Positions 20,311 to 29,496 of a stretch of 64,000 bases of DNA are shown here, in pieces. Origin of the DNA: Massilia sp. PAMC28688 (GTDB taxonomy: Bacteria > Pseudomonadota > Gammaproteobacteria > Burkholderiales > Burkholderiaceae_D). Below the pieces are notes generated by a model. That model made no database searches, was not told the origin of the DNA, and was given only the letters and a program-made list of their open reading frames with translations. Position 1 is the first letter of the stretch, and each line of letters begins with the position of its first letter. The DNA lies in contig NZ_CP080378.1 of NCBI RefSeq assembly GCF_019443445.1, forward strand, positions 3,038,001 through 3,102,000. The letters are read 5' to 3'. The translations under genes and the position numbers were made by a program.

Positions 20311-20440
20311 GGTCCGCAAAGGGGCGGTTCCTGCCTTTCGCGTATGTTCGCCGGTGCCCACAAAAATTTCGGTTGCGGCAACTCATCCGGTAGACTGAGC
20401 GCTCGCGAACGGCCCAGAACGGCCAAGAGCAGCCCTTCCG
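20311..20440 (+). repeat. Inter-cassette repeat copy 7, longest form
   Basis: GGTCCGCAAAGGGGCGG head, CTGCCTTTCG, TTGCGGCAACTC, a TAGACT hexamer at about 20391, CGAACGGCCCAGAACGGCC and the tail CAAGAGCAGCCCTTCC. It carries about 20 extra bases in the middle compared with copies 2 and 4. Confidence 0.65.
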
Positions 20441-20462
20441 CTAACCAGCTTCCCAATGACTT

Positions 20463-20927
20463 ATGGATGACGCACAAATACATCATGCGCTGAAGATGTT
20501 TGATACAGCGAGCACGAGCGCGCACGAGGCTGCCTGGGCATCGCTCAAACTGCTAGGCCCCAGCGTTGTTCCTTTCCTGGCAGAGTATTTCCCTCATACG
20601 AAGAAGGCTCAAGGCCGAGTCGCCTTGATTTTCCACGCGATCCAATTCGCGCGCGAGTCGGAGGCCGCCTTTAAACTAGGACTTCTTGCCCTCAATGACA
20701 AGGCAACACTGGTTCGTTATCGAGCATGTGGTCTTTGTGCCTACTCTCTGAGAAAAGACGCGATTCCTCATCTGGAGCGCCTCTTAAAACACGCGGACGG
20801 GAAAACGGTGGACGATGCGCGAGCTGCGATTGATGCCATCGGCCGGAAAAATCACCATTACTTCATTGATCGCAGTCATTCGAACAGTACATTTTGGGAA
20901 GTCAATCCAGAGGATGTCCGTTACTGA
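20463..20927 (+). CDS. Cassette gene 8, HEAT-repeat-like protein
   Basis: 154 residues, all-alpha. Repeated helix pairs (LLGPSVVPFLAEYF, ARESEAAFKLGLLAL, RYRACGLCAYSL, DAIPHLERLLKHAD) have the spacing of HEAT repeats, which usually serve protein-protein contact. The C-terminus is polar (FIDRSHSNSTFW). It stands alone between repeat copies 7 and 8. Role unknown. Confidence 0.6.
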   Translation: MDDAQIHHALKMFDTASTSAHEAAWASLKLLGPSVVPFLAEYFPHTKKAQGRVALIFHAIQFARESEAAFKLGLLALNDKATLVRYRACGLCAYSLRKDAIPHLERLLKHADGKTVDDARAAIDAIGRKNHHYFIDRSHSNSTFWEVNPEDVRY

Positions 20928-20930
20928 GAG

Positions 20931-21036
20931 CGTCCGCTTCTGGGGCGGAAGCGGCCTGCCGTGACAGTCCGTGGCTTTTCCGATTCGGCAACACGCTAAG
21001 CTGAGGCGAACAACCGAGTTCGGCCAAACCGACACT
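20931..21036 (+). repeat. Inter-cassette repeat copy 8
   Basis: CGTCCGCTTCTGGGGCGGAAGC head, GGCCTGCCGTGAC, TTCGGCAACACG, a TAAGCT hexamer at about 20997, then CAACCGAGTTCGGCC and AAACCGACAC. It begins 3 bases after the stop of cassette gene 8. Confidence 0.68.
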
Positions 21037-21151
21037 GGAAGCCAATTCAAGAACGGAGGTTTCGTTAAGAATTAACCACTGGATGTGCATGATCCTTCTT
21101 ACACGAGTGAGCGGCTTAGTTCACTCGACGCATCAGGAATCGGAAAAACTC

Positions 21152-21940
21152 ATGACGATCTTTCGCTTTGACCTGCAACGCGCCATCACTCACCTGAGCC
21201 TCGCTGGAACGTTGATGTTCGCCGCCGCGCTGCTGATCTCTTATGTGCGTCCGCATCTCGTCGAAGCAGGGATGCGCGAAGTGATCCGCGTTGAAGTCGA
21301 GCACAGGACCGGCGAGCGTGTCGAGGCGCTGATAAATTCCCGGATCATCTCTCTGGCCGAGCGCGCCCTGGGCCACACCGACGATCAGCTTAGTGCAGCG
21401 CGCGAACGCATCCGCCGGGATGTTCCGGCACGCGTGGCGCACGTGGTGGCCGACATGACCCGCGCCGATTGCGAATGCCGGCGCCGTCTAGTGGCTGCGG
21501 CCGAGACATCGGAGGAGCGACAACTTCGGTCGCTTCTACAGGTGCGGGAGCGGCTGACAGGACTTATCGAATCGGCTTATGCTCATGTCTCGGCCAGCCT
21601 GCAGCGCGAATTCCGCGTGTTTGCCGCCTCCAACGCGGTGGCATTCGCCGTCATGGGGCTGGTTGCGGTGGCGAGGCGAGGCGCCACCTTGCAGCTGCTG
21701 CTGCCTGCCGTCGCGCTGACCGGGGCGATGGTCATCACCGCTAGTGTTTACCTCTTTCAGCAGAACTGGCTTCACACGATCGTGTTCAGCGATTACGTCG
21801 GGCTGGCTTATGGCGCGTGGCTGGCCGTGGTCGCCCTGCTACTTGCCGACGTGCTTCTGAATCGGGCGCGCCTTACCACACGCCTACTCAACGTGATGTT
21901 CAATGTTGCCGGAGCAGCGCTGAAAGCCGTTCCATGTTGA
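21152..21940 (+). CDS. Cassette gene 9, membrane protein with coiled-coil domain
   Basis: 262 residues. One N-terminal helix (LAGTLMFAAALLISYV), a ~115-residue charged helical region (EVEHRTGERVEALINSRI, ERALGHTDDQLSAARERI) probably outside the membrane, then three C-terminal helices. Two Cys lie close together (DCECRR). GC is higher than in the other cassette genes. The ATG at 21152 with AGGAA upstream is chosen; 21083 is an alternative. Unknown family. Confidence 0.6.
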   Translation: MTIFRFDLQRAITHLSLAGTLMFAAALLISYVRPHLVEAGMREVIRVEVEHRTGERVEALINSRIISLAERALGHTDDQLSAARERIRRDVPARVAHVVADMTRADCECRRRLVAAAETSEERQLRSLLQVRERLTGLIESAYAHVSASLQREFRVFAASNAVAFAVMGLVAVARRGATLQLLLPAVALTGAMVITASVYLFQQNWLHTIVFSDYVGLAYGAWLAVVALLLADVLLNRARLTTRLLNVMFNVAGAALKAVPC

Positions 21941-22008
21941 GGATCGATTATGGCTGCCTGCTGGGCCATCCGGATTTCCGCGCGTTCGAGTAAAGCAGCT
22001 TGTCCAAG

Positions 22009-22111
22009 CGTCCGGTATGGGGCGGTAGCTGCCCGTCGTGATCCCACCGACTGTTCAGTTCGGAAATTTGCTATCCTGTGCCGAACGGCCGAGATTGGCC
22101 ACCGGCCGTTC
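22009..22111 (+). repeat. Inter-cassette repeat copy 9
   Basis: CGTCCGGTATGGGGCGGTAGC head, TGCCCGTCGTGA, TATCCT at about 22073, GAACGGCCGAGATTGGCC and the tail ACCGGCCGTTC. The GAACGGCC and GGCCGTTC blocks form an 8-bp inverted pair. Confidence 0.68.
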
Positions 22112-22173
22112 AATTTGCATTCCCGGTCGAGATCCCTATGCAGGGCAAAAACCTTGCTGCCTGAACGACCTAC

Positions 22174-22742
22174 ATGATTTTATCGCGCTATCGAATTCCT
22201 TCCTTCGCATCGGCTGCATGTTGTCTGGCCTTTGCATTAATCGGCATTCGTCCAACTTCTGACCGTCAATTTTTCCTCATTGCCTCGTCTATCCTGGTGC
22301 TGTTCTGCCTCGTCTTTTACGCGGTGCGGTTGCTGTGGAAGTGGAGGTTCGAGTACAAGCAACGCATCGCCGCCATTGCGATTCTATTGCTCGGTCCAGC
22401 AGTTGGTGTGGCACTCGCGCCTCATCTTCGCTCTGCGCTGTTTGCATACGACTTGCCCCGCTACGACGCGGCGGTGCGCTGGCCGCAAGTCACGCTATCG
22501 TAGATCAGGAAGTGCGCCTGGTGCCGCTCGATCAATACCGGGATCTGGGATCGGTTATCTTTGTCCGCAAAAATACTCAGTGTGGACTGATCGTCGACTT
22601 TTTTTGGGGGGAGGGATTTCCGGTCAAACATTGGATACGCAGGTATGCGGCCCTACCTCAGCTGCAATTTAATGGAGAATGCCGCGAGACTTGGTACGGG
22701 GTGCGGCCTCGAACGCAAAACTGGTCAGAACTAAGGGGGTGA
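22174..22742 (+). pseudogene. Cassette gene 10, membrane protein broken by a frameshift
   Basis: The first frame gives two membrane helices (SAACCLAFALIG; FFLIASSILVLFCLVFYAV), a further hydrophobic segment, and stops at 22503 after AVRWPQ. A second frame overlapping there continues with a convincing globular domain (VDQEVRLVPLDQYRDLGSVI, CGLIVDFFWGEGFPVKHWI, ending NWSELRG). A one-base change near 22485-22500 would join them into about 189 residues. Unknown family. Confidence 0.6.
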
Positions 22743-22808
22743 GCCCGCTTCTGGTCAACGACAACGGCCATCGCAGAGTCATGCAATGCCGGCGTCGGGG
22801 GATTACCC

Positions 22809-22832
22809 GGCCGCTTGGGGGGCCAAGCGGCC
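22809..22832. repeat. Perfect hairpin closing the cassette island
   Basis: GGCCGCTTGG, a GGGG loop, then CCAAGCGGCC: a perfect 10-bp inverted repeat. The arm sequence matches the fused ends (CCGCTT..GGGG and CCAAAAGCGG) of the inter-cassette repeats, so it may be a collapsed copy. It is not followed by a T run. The rest of the 22743-23010 interval shows nothing else. Confidence 0.55.
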
Positions 22833-23010
22833 TGTCATAAGCAGACATGTGCTGCTGGCTGCGCATAGATATCTGCTCTTGGTTGACCGGTTTTTTTTGT
22901 AGGTCCCAAACCCGTTGCGCCATGACGGTTAGTCAGGCGCTGAACTTGGAGTGACTCGACCGTACGACTCTTGGTAGATCCCTCAATAGGATCGAATCGC
23001 CACCTGCCGC

Positions 23011-24795
23011 CTACACCGCCAGCTGCTGCAGCAGGTACAGGCGCTGGTACAGGCCCGAGTCGATCTGCATCAGCTCGTCGTGGGTGCCCGCTTCCTCGAT
23101 GCGCCCATGGTTGAGTACCACGATGCGATCTGCTTCGCGTATGGTGGACAGACGGTGGGCGATGGCGATGATCGTCACGCGCTTGCGCAGTTCGTTGAGC
23201 GCGACCTGCACAATTTGTTCGGTCTGGCTGTCGATGTGCGAAGTCGCTTCGTCCAGCAGCAGGATGCGCGGGTTGCCCGCCAGCGCGCGCGCGATGGCAA
23301 TGAGCTGCTTCTGGCCGGTGGACAGGCGCGAGCCGCCTTCTCCCAGCGAGGTCTGGTAGCCGGCTTCCAGCTGCATGATGAAGTCGTGCGCGTGGGCGGC
23401 GCGCGCCGCTGTTTCGATGGCCTGCTGCGACAGTCCCCGTCCCATGTCGATGTTTTCAAAGGCCGATGCGGCCAGCAGGAACGGGTCCTGCGGCACCAGT
23501 CCCACAGCATCGCGGAAGTGGGCGTTGTCGATGTCGTCCAGCGCCTCGCCGCCAATGCTGATGCTGCCGTGCGGCGCCGGGTAGTAGCGCAGCAGCAGCG
23601 AAAGCAAGGTCGATTTGCCGCTGCCGGTATGGCCGACGATGCCGATAAAGGCGCCGGCCGGCACCTCCAGCGACAGCTGGTGCAGCACATCCTGGCCCGG
23701 GTTGTAGGCAAACGTCAGGTTGCGGATCGAGACTGCAGCGGCGCCCTGTGGCCGCGCGTGGCTCGCAGCCAGCTTGCCGTTCGCATGCTCGGGCGCACCT
23801 GGCTCGTCAAGCAGGGCCGAGACACGGGCACTGGCCACCACGGCCTGCTGCAGGCCGCTGAACTGCATGGTGATCTGGATCAGCGGCTCCACCACACGCG
23901 CGATGTAGCTGATGAAGGCGTACAGCACGCCCACTTCCACTGCATTCATTTCGCGCTGGCCGAAACTGTAGATCACCACCGCCAGCAGCACCACGTTGAG
24001 GAAGTCGAGGGCGGGCCGCAGCAGCAAGGCATTGGCTCGCAGTTCCGCCAGGCGCGCCCTGTAGTGGCCGTGGTTGGTGTCGGCAAAGCGCTTGCCGAAG
24101 CGGGCCTGGGCGTTATTGGCCTGCAGTACGCTCATGCCGCCAATCGACTCGGCGATCTGGCCATTGATCTCGCTGCGCAGGGCGCGCGCTTTCGTCACCG
24201 CCGGTGCCGACAGGCGCTGGTACAGGAACACGATCGCGACCACGGCCGGCACCAGCGCCAGTACGATGAGCATCAGGCGCCATTCCAGCCAGGCCATGGC
24301 GATCATGGTGCCCACCAGGACGATCAGGCTGTCCAGGATGGCAAACAGCACCTGAATGTAAAGTGTCTTGACAGCCTCCGTGTCATTGGTCACGCGGCTG
24401 ATCAGCTGCCCCGTAACGGCGCGGTCGAAAAATGCCATGGGCAGGCGCATGACATGGCCGAACACCCATTCGCGCAGGCGCTGCACCGAGCGCATGGCCA
24501 GCCCTGACAGGCGCACCAGCTGCAGATAGCGCAGCCACGATGTGATCCAGCCGCTGACCACCATGGCGCCCAGCAGCATCCCCATGCGCTGCCAGTCCAG
24601 CACGCGCGGCAGCAGGTGGTCGTCGATCAGCGCCTTGCCGAGAATGGGGCCGGCAACTTCGAGCGCGGCAGCGATGATCAGCCACAGCGTGGCCCAGCCC
24701 AGGTGGCGGCGGTCAGGCTGAGCGGCGCGCCGCAGTAGTTCCATGGCCTGCCTTGCCTGCACGCGCATGGCCTTCGGTGAGCTGTCAGTCTGCAT
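23011..24795 (-). CDS. mdlB: ABC exporter half-transporter, MdlB-like
   Basis: 594 residues: six membrane helices (about 30-310) fused to an ATPase domain. Walker A GHTGSGKSTLL, a variant signature LSTGQKQLIAIARAL, Walker B ILLLDEATSHIDS and H-loop AIAHRLSTI are present. The start lies 11 bases inside the end of the upstream gene, so both are translated from one message and probably form a heterodimer. The family exports hydrophobic compounds or peptides; the true substrate here is unknown. Confidence 0.85.
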   Translation of the reverse strand: MQTDSSPKAMRVQARQAMELLRRAAQPDRRHLGWATLWLIIAAALEVAGPILGKALIDDHLLPRVLDWQRMGMLLGAMVVSGWITSWLRYLQLVRLSGLAMRSVQRLREWVFGHVMRLPMAFFDRAVTGQLISRVTNDTEAVKTLYIQVLFAILDSLIVLVGTMIAMAWLEWRLMLIVLALVPAVVAIVFLYQRLSAPAVTKARALRSEINGQIAESIGGMSVLQANNAQARFGKRFADTNHGHYRARLAELRANALLLRPALDFLNVVLLAVVIYSFGQREMNAVEVGVLYAFISYIARVVEPLIQITMQFSGLQQAVVASARVSALLDEPGAPEHANGKLAASHARPQGAAAVSIRNLTFAYNPGQDVLHQLSLEVPAGAFIGIVGHTGSGKSTLLSLLLRYYPAPHGSISIGGEALDDIDNAHFRDAVGLVPQDPFLLAASAFENIDMGRGLSQQAIETAARAAHAHDFIMQLEAGYQTSLGEGGSRLSTGQKQLIAIARALAGNPRILLLDEATSHIDSQTEQIVQVALNELRKRVTIIAIAHRLSTIREADRIVVLNHGRIEEAGTHDELMQIDSGLYQRLYLLQQLAV

Positions 24796-26536
24796 CGAGA
24801 CTTGCCTCCAGTTGCTGATAGCGCCACTGGCTTGCGTACCAGCGGCCCTGGGCGAGCAGCTCCTCGTGGGTGCCTGCTTCGGTGATGCGCCCGTCCTGCA
24901 GCACCACGATGTGGTCGGCGTCCACTACCGACGACAAACGATGGCTGGCGATGATGGCGCTGCGTTCCGGCTGCGCGCGCCGCAGTTCGGCCAAATGTTC
25001 GAGGATGCGTGTTTCGGTTCCTGTGTCCACTGCGGAGAGGGCGTCGTCAAGCAGCAGCAAGGTGCTCTCTGCCAGCAGCGAGCGGGCTATCGCCACGCGC
25101 TGGCGCTGGCCGCCCGACAGTGTGATGCCGCGCTCTCCCACCGGCGTGTCGTAGCCCTGCGGGAAGCGCAGGATGTCGTCGTGGATCGCTGCCATGTCGG
25201 CTGCGTGCTCGATCTCGGCGCGGGTGGCGCCGGGCCTGGCCAGCGCGATGTTCTCGGCGATGGTGGACGAGAACAGGAACGACTCCTGCGGCACCCATGC
25301 CAGCGCGCCGCGCAGGGTAGCGAGGGTATAGGCGTCCAGGCTCTTGCCGCCCCACGTCACGCTGCCCGTTTGGGGCAGGGCCTGGCGCATGATCACCTTG
25401 AGCAGCGTGGTCTTGCCTGACCCGGTGGGACCCACCAGCCCCAGCGTCTGGCCGGGCGCTAGCGACAGCGAAATGCCCGAGAGCGCCGGCGTATTGCCGC
25501 CCTGGTAGGTATAACTGACCTGGTCCAGCACCAGCGCGCCGGGTGCCAGTGCCGTTTCGGTGCCATGGTCATCCACCGACAGCGGCGCATCGAGCAAAGG
25601 CTGCACCCGCGCCAGCGCCGAGCGGCCGCGTTCGATCAGCGAGAGTACCCAGCCGGCTGCGAACATTGGCCAGATCAGCTGACCCAAATACATGGTAAAG
25701 CTGGTCAGGGCGCCGATGGTGAGCTGGTCCTGCAATACGAGGTAGCCCCCCAGGCCCAGGGTCAGGCCGCTGGCGGCGGTCAAAGTCCAGCCAACCGCGG
25801 GCTCATAGGCCGCTTCCCATTTTTGCGTGACCAGGCTGGCCTGTGCCGCTTCGCCGGCCAGCACGCTGAACTGGGCGGCGCTGCGCTGTTCCAGTCCCAG
25901 CGCGCGCAGGGTGCGCACCCCGGTCAGCGCTTCCTGCACATGGTCGTTCAGGTTGGAAAAGCGTTTCAGCGAATCGGTGGAGGCCACGTGCATGTGGCGC
26001 GAGATGTGCCAGAACGACAGCGCCATCAGCGGAAACGGGAGCAGGGCGATGCAGGCCAGGCGCCAGTCCACACCAAGCACCATGATCGCCAGTACCATCA
26101 GCAGGGTAAGCGAGCCGTCAAAGCCTGCCAGCATGGCTTCGCCGGCCGCCATTTCAATGGCATCGATGTCGTTGGTGGCCAGGGCCATCAGGTCGCCGGT
26201 GCGCTGCTTCTGGTAGAAGGAGGGCCCCTGGCTGGACAGGCGTGCATAAAAGCGCGTGCGCAGTTCCACGCCCAGCTGGTAGGCCGCCGCGTACAGGCGC
26301 AGGCGCCAGCCGACCCGCAGCACGTAAATCGCCAGGCCCATGCCAAGCAGCTGGGCGATGCCGAGCATGAGGGCGGTGTGATCGAGACTGTTCGCGGCCA
26401 GGGCGTCGATCATGGCGCCCACCTTGCGCGGAATCAGGACGGTGAGGGCGGCGACGCCGGCGAGCATGAAGGCCGACGACACATACGAACCCCAGTGGCG
26501 CCGCACAAACCCCCAGATCAGCCGCGATAAACTCAT
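24785..26536 (-). CDS. mdlA: ABC exporter half-transporter, MdlA-like
   Basis: 583 residues with the same fused layout: membrane domain, Walker A GPTGSGKTTLL, signature LSGGQRQRVAIARSL, Walker B LLLLDDALSAVD (Asp where the partner has the catalytic Glu) and IIASHRLSSV. The degenerate Walker B in one half and the variant signature in the other suggest an asymmetric heterodimer. AGGGA before the ATG at 26536 sets the start; a GTG at 26554 is less likely. Confidence 0.86.
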   Translation of the reverse strand: MSLSRLIWGFVRRHWGSYVSSAFMLAGVAALTVLIPRKVGAMIDALAANSLDHTALMLGIAQLLGMGLAIYVLRVGWRLRLYAAAYQLGVELRTRFYARLSSQGPSFYQKQRTGDLMALATNDIDAIEMAAGEAMLAGFDGSLTLLMVLAIMVLGVDWRLACIALLPFPLMALSFWHISRHMHVASTDSLKRFSNLNDHVQEALTGVRTLRALGLEQRSAAQFSVLAGEAAQASLVTQKWEAAYEPAVGWTLTAASGLTLGLGGYLVLQDQLTIGALTSFTMYLGQLIWPMFAAGWVLSLIERGRSALARVQPLLDAPLSVDDHGTETALAPGALVLDQVSYTYQGGNTPALSGISLSLAPGQTLGLVGPTGSGKTTLLKVIMRQALPQTGSVTWGGKSLDAYTLATLRGALAWVPQESFLFSSTIAENIALARPGATRAEIEHAADMAAIHDDILRFPQGYDTPVGERGITLSGGQRQRVAIARSLLAESTLLLLDDALSAVDTGTETRILEHLAELRRAQPERSAIIASHRLSSVVDADHIVVLQDGRITEAGTHEELLAQGRWYASQWRYQQLEASLDAD

Positions 26537-26565
26537 TCCTGTCCCTTTAGACACGGCCAGAAATC

Positions 26566-26589
26566 ATTAACGGGCCGAAGCCCGTTAAT
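26566..26589 (-). terminator. Hairpin between phasin and mdlA
   Basis: ATTAACGGGC, loop CGAA, GCCCGTTAAT: a perfect 10-bp stem 45 bases after the phasin stop. The T run on the minus strand is weak, so it may attenuate as much as terminate. Confidence 0.55.
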
Positions 26590-26633
26590 TTACTATGTTT
26601 GGACGGACCGCGCAGGCGGCCGCGCAGTGCGCC

Positions 26634-27374
26634 TTACTTCTTTTTCTTTCCCCGTGCAGCCGCCGGATCGTGCTGGGCCACTTCGGGCGTTCCGGCTGCG
26701 GGCGCCGCAGGCGGCGTTGCTTCCACCGGCTTGACGCTGGTGACCTTGACCTTGGCATTGGCAGGAACCGTCACTGCCGCCGCCTTTGGCACGGCGCCAC
26801 CCATGGCATCGCCAAGGGCTTTGGCAATTGGCTTGGCTCTGACCTTCGGTGCCGCCTCCGCCTCGAAGGCGCTGGCTTGGGGGATTGCCGGCTCGGCCAG
26901 CGGGGCCACGATGGCTTCTGCTGCCTGCTCTGCTGCCTGCTCGATGATTTGCTCGGCGCTCGGCGCTGCCGCCTTTTGCTCCGCCTTTTGCTCCGCCCTT
27001 TGCTTCGCTTCCGGCTTCGCCGCCGGCTTCACTTCCAGCGCTGGCGCAGCTGGTGCAGCGGACACAGTCGGTGCCGGAGCCGTTCCTGTCGCGCCGGTGG
27101 CAAGCGACATCAGTTCGCGGCCATATGCCATCAGGCTGCCGAACGTTTCCGGGGTGCGCGTCGTGAGCGCCATGAAGTCTGCCGGCTCGCGGGCCGTCAA
27201 TGCCTGGCACATGGCGGCGGTCGATTTTTCCACCGTCTGGCGGGTCAGGTCAAGGTTCAGGGCAAGCAGTTTCTCGGCGTTGGCGACGGCTTTGCTGGTA
27301 AAGCTATTGAAAAAGTTCAGCTGCGCTTCGAGCTGGGTCTTGCGTGCTGCGGACAACTGTTCTGGAATATTCAT
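26634..27374 (-). CDS. Phasin family protein
   Basis: 246 residues. The N-terminal ~110 residues form the phasin helical domain (MNIPEQLSAARKTQLEAQLN, FNSFTSKAVANAEKLLALNL). The C-terminal half is a low-complexity Ala/Pro/Lys/Glu tail (KPEAKQRAEQKAEQKAA) ending GKKKK, as in PhaP/PhaF-like proteins that coat polyhydroxyalkanoate granules and touch DNA. AGGAGG stands 5 bases before the ATG at 27374, which decides the start. No PHA synthase lies nearby. Confidence 0.82.
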   Translation of the reverse strand: MNIPEQLSAARKTQLEAQLNFFNSFTSKAVANAEKLLALNLDLTRQTVEKSTAAMCQALTAREPADFMALTTRTPETFGSLMAYGRELMSLATGATGTAPAPTVSAAPAAPALEVKPAAKPEAKQRAEQKAEQKAAAPSAEQIIEQAAEQAAEAIVAPLAEPAIPQASAFEAEAAPKVRAKPIAKALGDAMGGAVPKAAAVTVPANAKVKVTSVKPVEATPPAAPAAGTPEVAQHDPAAARGKKKK

Positions 27375-27566
27375 GGGGCCTCCTGGGCTGATTGTGACGC
27401 GGTGCAATATTGCCTAGTCTAGCCGCCCGCGTCTGTGTTGCAAAGCACTTTCGCCATCAATTCCCGCGAGGAATTATTGCAATGCAATATGCATGGCTTG
27501 CGCGCATCGCTTGCCCCGAATGGGCCGGCAGCCACTACAATCAGTGGGACCCGGTACAGGAGCTTT

Positions 27567-28850
27567 ATGGACATCATGGACATCGTCATTCGCAACGCAA
27601 GCTTGCCTGACGGCAGGCAAAACATCGACATTGCCATCCAGGCTGGACGAATCCACGCCGTCGGCGAGCGCCTGGCGCTTGGCGCGGCGCAGGAGATCGA
27701 CGCTGGCGGCGACCTGGTGACCCCGCCTTTCGTCGATGCGCACTTTCACATGGATGCTACCCTCAGCTACGGCCTGCCGCGCGTCAACGCCAGCGGTACC
27801 CTGCTCGAAGGCATCAGCCTGTGGGGCGAACTCAAGCCAACGCTGGTGCAGGAAGCCATCATCGAGCGCGCCATGCAGTACTGCGACTGGGCGGTGGCGC
27901 GCGGCCTGCTGGCGATCCGCTCGCATGTGGACATCTGCGATGACCGCCTGCTGGCCACCGAGGCGCTGCTGGAAGTAAAACGCCGGGTGGCACCCTATAT
28001 CGACCTGCAGCTGGTGGCCTTTCCCCAGGATGGCATCCTGCGCTGCCGCACTGCCTTTGCCAATCTCAAGCGCGCCGTAGGCATGGGAGTCGATGTGGTG
28101 GGCGGCATCCCCCATTTCGAACGCACCATGGCCGAAGGCGCGGCCTCGGTCAAGCTGTTGTGTGAATACGCGGCCGAACAAGGCCTGCGCGTGGACATGC
28201 ACTGCGACGAGTCGGACGACCCCATGTCGCGCCACATTGAAACGCTGGCCTGCGAAACCCAGCGCCTCGGGCTGCAGGGCAGGGTGGCAGGCTCGCACCT
28301 GACTTCCATGCACTCGATGGACAACTACTATGTCAGCAAGCTGCTGCCCCTGATTGCGGAATCGGGGGTGGCAGCGATTGCCAACCCGCTCATCAACATC
28401 ACATTGCAGGGCCGTCACGACACCTATCCCAAGCGGCGCGGCATGACGCGGGTGCCGGAACTGATGGCCGCCGGGGTTGACGTCGCCTTTGGCCACGATT
28501 GCGTGATGGATCCCTGGTACGGCCTCGGTTCGGGCGACATGCTGGAGGTGGCGCACATGGGCCTGCACGTGGCACAGATGACGGGGCAGGCCGCCATGCA
28601 GCAGTGTTTCATGGCCATCACCGAGACCCCGGCCCGGATCCTGGGGCTGGAAGGCTATGGCATTGCGCCCGGCTGCCATGCCGACCTGGTGCTGCTCGAT
28701 GCCGGCAGCGCGGTGGAAGCGATCCGGCTGCGCGCGGTGCGCAAGGTCGTGATCCGGCGCGGCCAGGTGCTCAGCACCGCGCCGGCCGCGCGTGCGACAT
28801 TGCACTTGCCGGGCCGCCCGGCGCAAACGGATTTTCGGCTGGGTCGATAG
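27567..28850 (+). CDS. codA: Cytosine deaminase
   Basis: 427 residues, the usual length of CodA. An amidohydrolase that turns cytosine into uracil. Metal ligands can be seen: HFH in VDAHFHMDATLS, His in VDMHCDESDD, His in AGSHLTSMHSM and Asp in FGHDCVMDPWY. The start at 27567 has AGGAG 5 bases upstream; the open frame continues to 27435 without support. No codB permease is adjacent. The next gene begins 2 bases after the stop. Confidence 0.9.
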   Translation: MDIMDIVIRNASLPDGRQNIDIAIQAGRIHAVGERLALGAAQEIDAGGDLVTPPFVDAHFHMDATLSYGLPRVNASGTLLEGISLWGELKPTLVQEAIIERAMQYCDWAVARGLLAIRSHVDICDDRLLATEALLEVKRRVAPYIDLQLVAFPQDGILRCRTAFANLKRAVGMGVDVVGGIPHFERTMAEGAASVKLLCEYAAEQGLRVDMHCDESDDPMSRHIETLACETQRLGLQGRVAGSHLTSMHSMDNYYVSKLLPLIAESGVAAIANPLINITLQGRHDTYPKRRGMTRVPELMAAGVDVAFGHDCVMDPWYGLGSGDMLEVAHMGLHVAQMTGQAAMQQCFMAITETPARILGLEGYGIAPGCHADLVLLDAGSAVEAIRLRAVRKVVIRRGQVLSTAPAARATLHLPGRPAQTDFRLGR

Positions 28851-28852
28851 GC

Positions 28853-29362
28853 ATGCGTATCCTGGACACTGCACGGCTGGCGCTGCGCACGGTGGAACCG
28901 GACGACGCGCCGTTTTACCTCGAACTGGTCAATACGCCGGACTTCATCACCCACATCGGCGACCGCGGCATCCGGTCACTGCAGGCGGCGCGCGAGGCCA
29001 TTGTCAGCGGTCCCATGGCCATGCAGGCCGCGCGCGGGCACGCGATCTATCTGGTCACGCTGCGCGGCAGCGGCACGCCGATCGGCATGGCGGGCCTGAT
29101 CAAGCGCGACACGCTCGACGATGTGGACCTCGGCTACGCCTTCCTGCCGCGCTATTTTGGACAGGGCTATGCGTACGAAGCAGCAGCGGCCCTGTTGCCC
29201 TATGCGCGCCGGCTTGGCATAGCGCGCCTGGTGGCCATTACTTCGGCCGCCAACGCCGGCTCCAACGCCTTGCTGCGCAAGCTGGGCATGCGCTTTGAAA
29301 AGGTGATCTACCTGGCGCCGGACGACCAGGGTACCCGGCTCTACAGCATAATGTTGCCGTAG
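28853..29362 (+). CDS. GNAT-family N-acetyltransferase
   Basis: 169 residues, RimJ/RimL-like GNAT fold: TARLALRTVEPDDAPFYLEL at the start, YLVTLRGSGTPIGMAGL (beta strands), LPRYFGQGYAYEAAAALL with the acetyl-CoA loop (variant Q-x-x-G-x-G/A as FGQGYA), and NAGSNALLRKLGMRFE. It probably acetylates a small amine or a ribosomal protein; the acceptor is unknown. It is likely co-transcribed with codA. Confidence 0.83.
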   Translation: MRILDTARLALRTVEPDDAPFYLELVNTPDFITHIGDRGIRSLQAAREAIVSGPMAMQAARGHAIYLVTLRGSGTPIGMAGLIKRDTLDDVDLGYAFLPRYFGQGYAYEAAAALLPYARRLGIARLVAITSAANAGSNALLRKLGMRFEKVIYLAPDDQGTRLYSIMLP

Positions 29363-29496
29363 GAAAATTTTAGCTGTTGTTATGACGCCCATTCCGCGCA
29401 CGGACCAGTATCGTGCTCAGATAATTGTCATACGGCTATATAATGTCCGACTCACCGCGTGCTGATCATCGTCGCGTTAACCAATTAAGGACCTTC

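Noticed and set aside
22669..22923. An 84-residue frame on the minus strand
   Set aside because: It overlaps the convincing C-terminal part of cassette gene 10 and the hairpin; no start signal.
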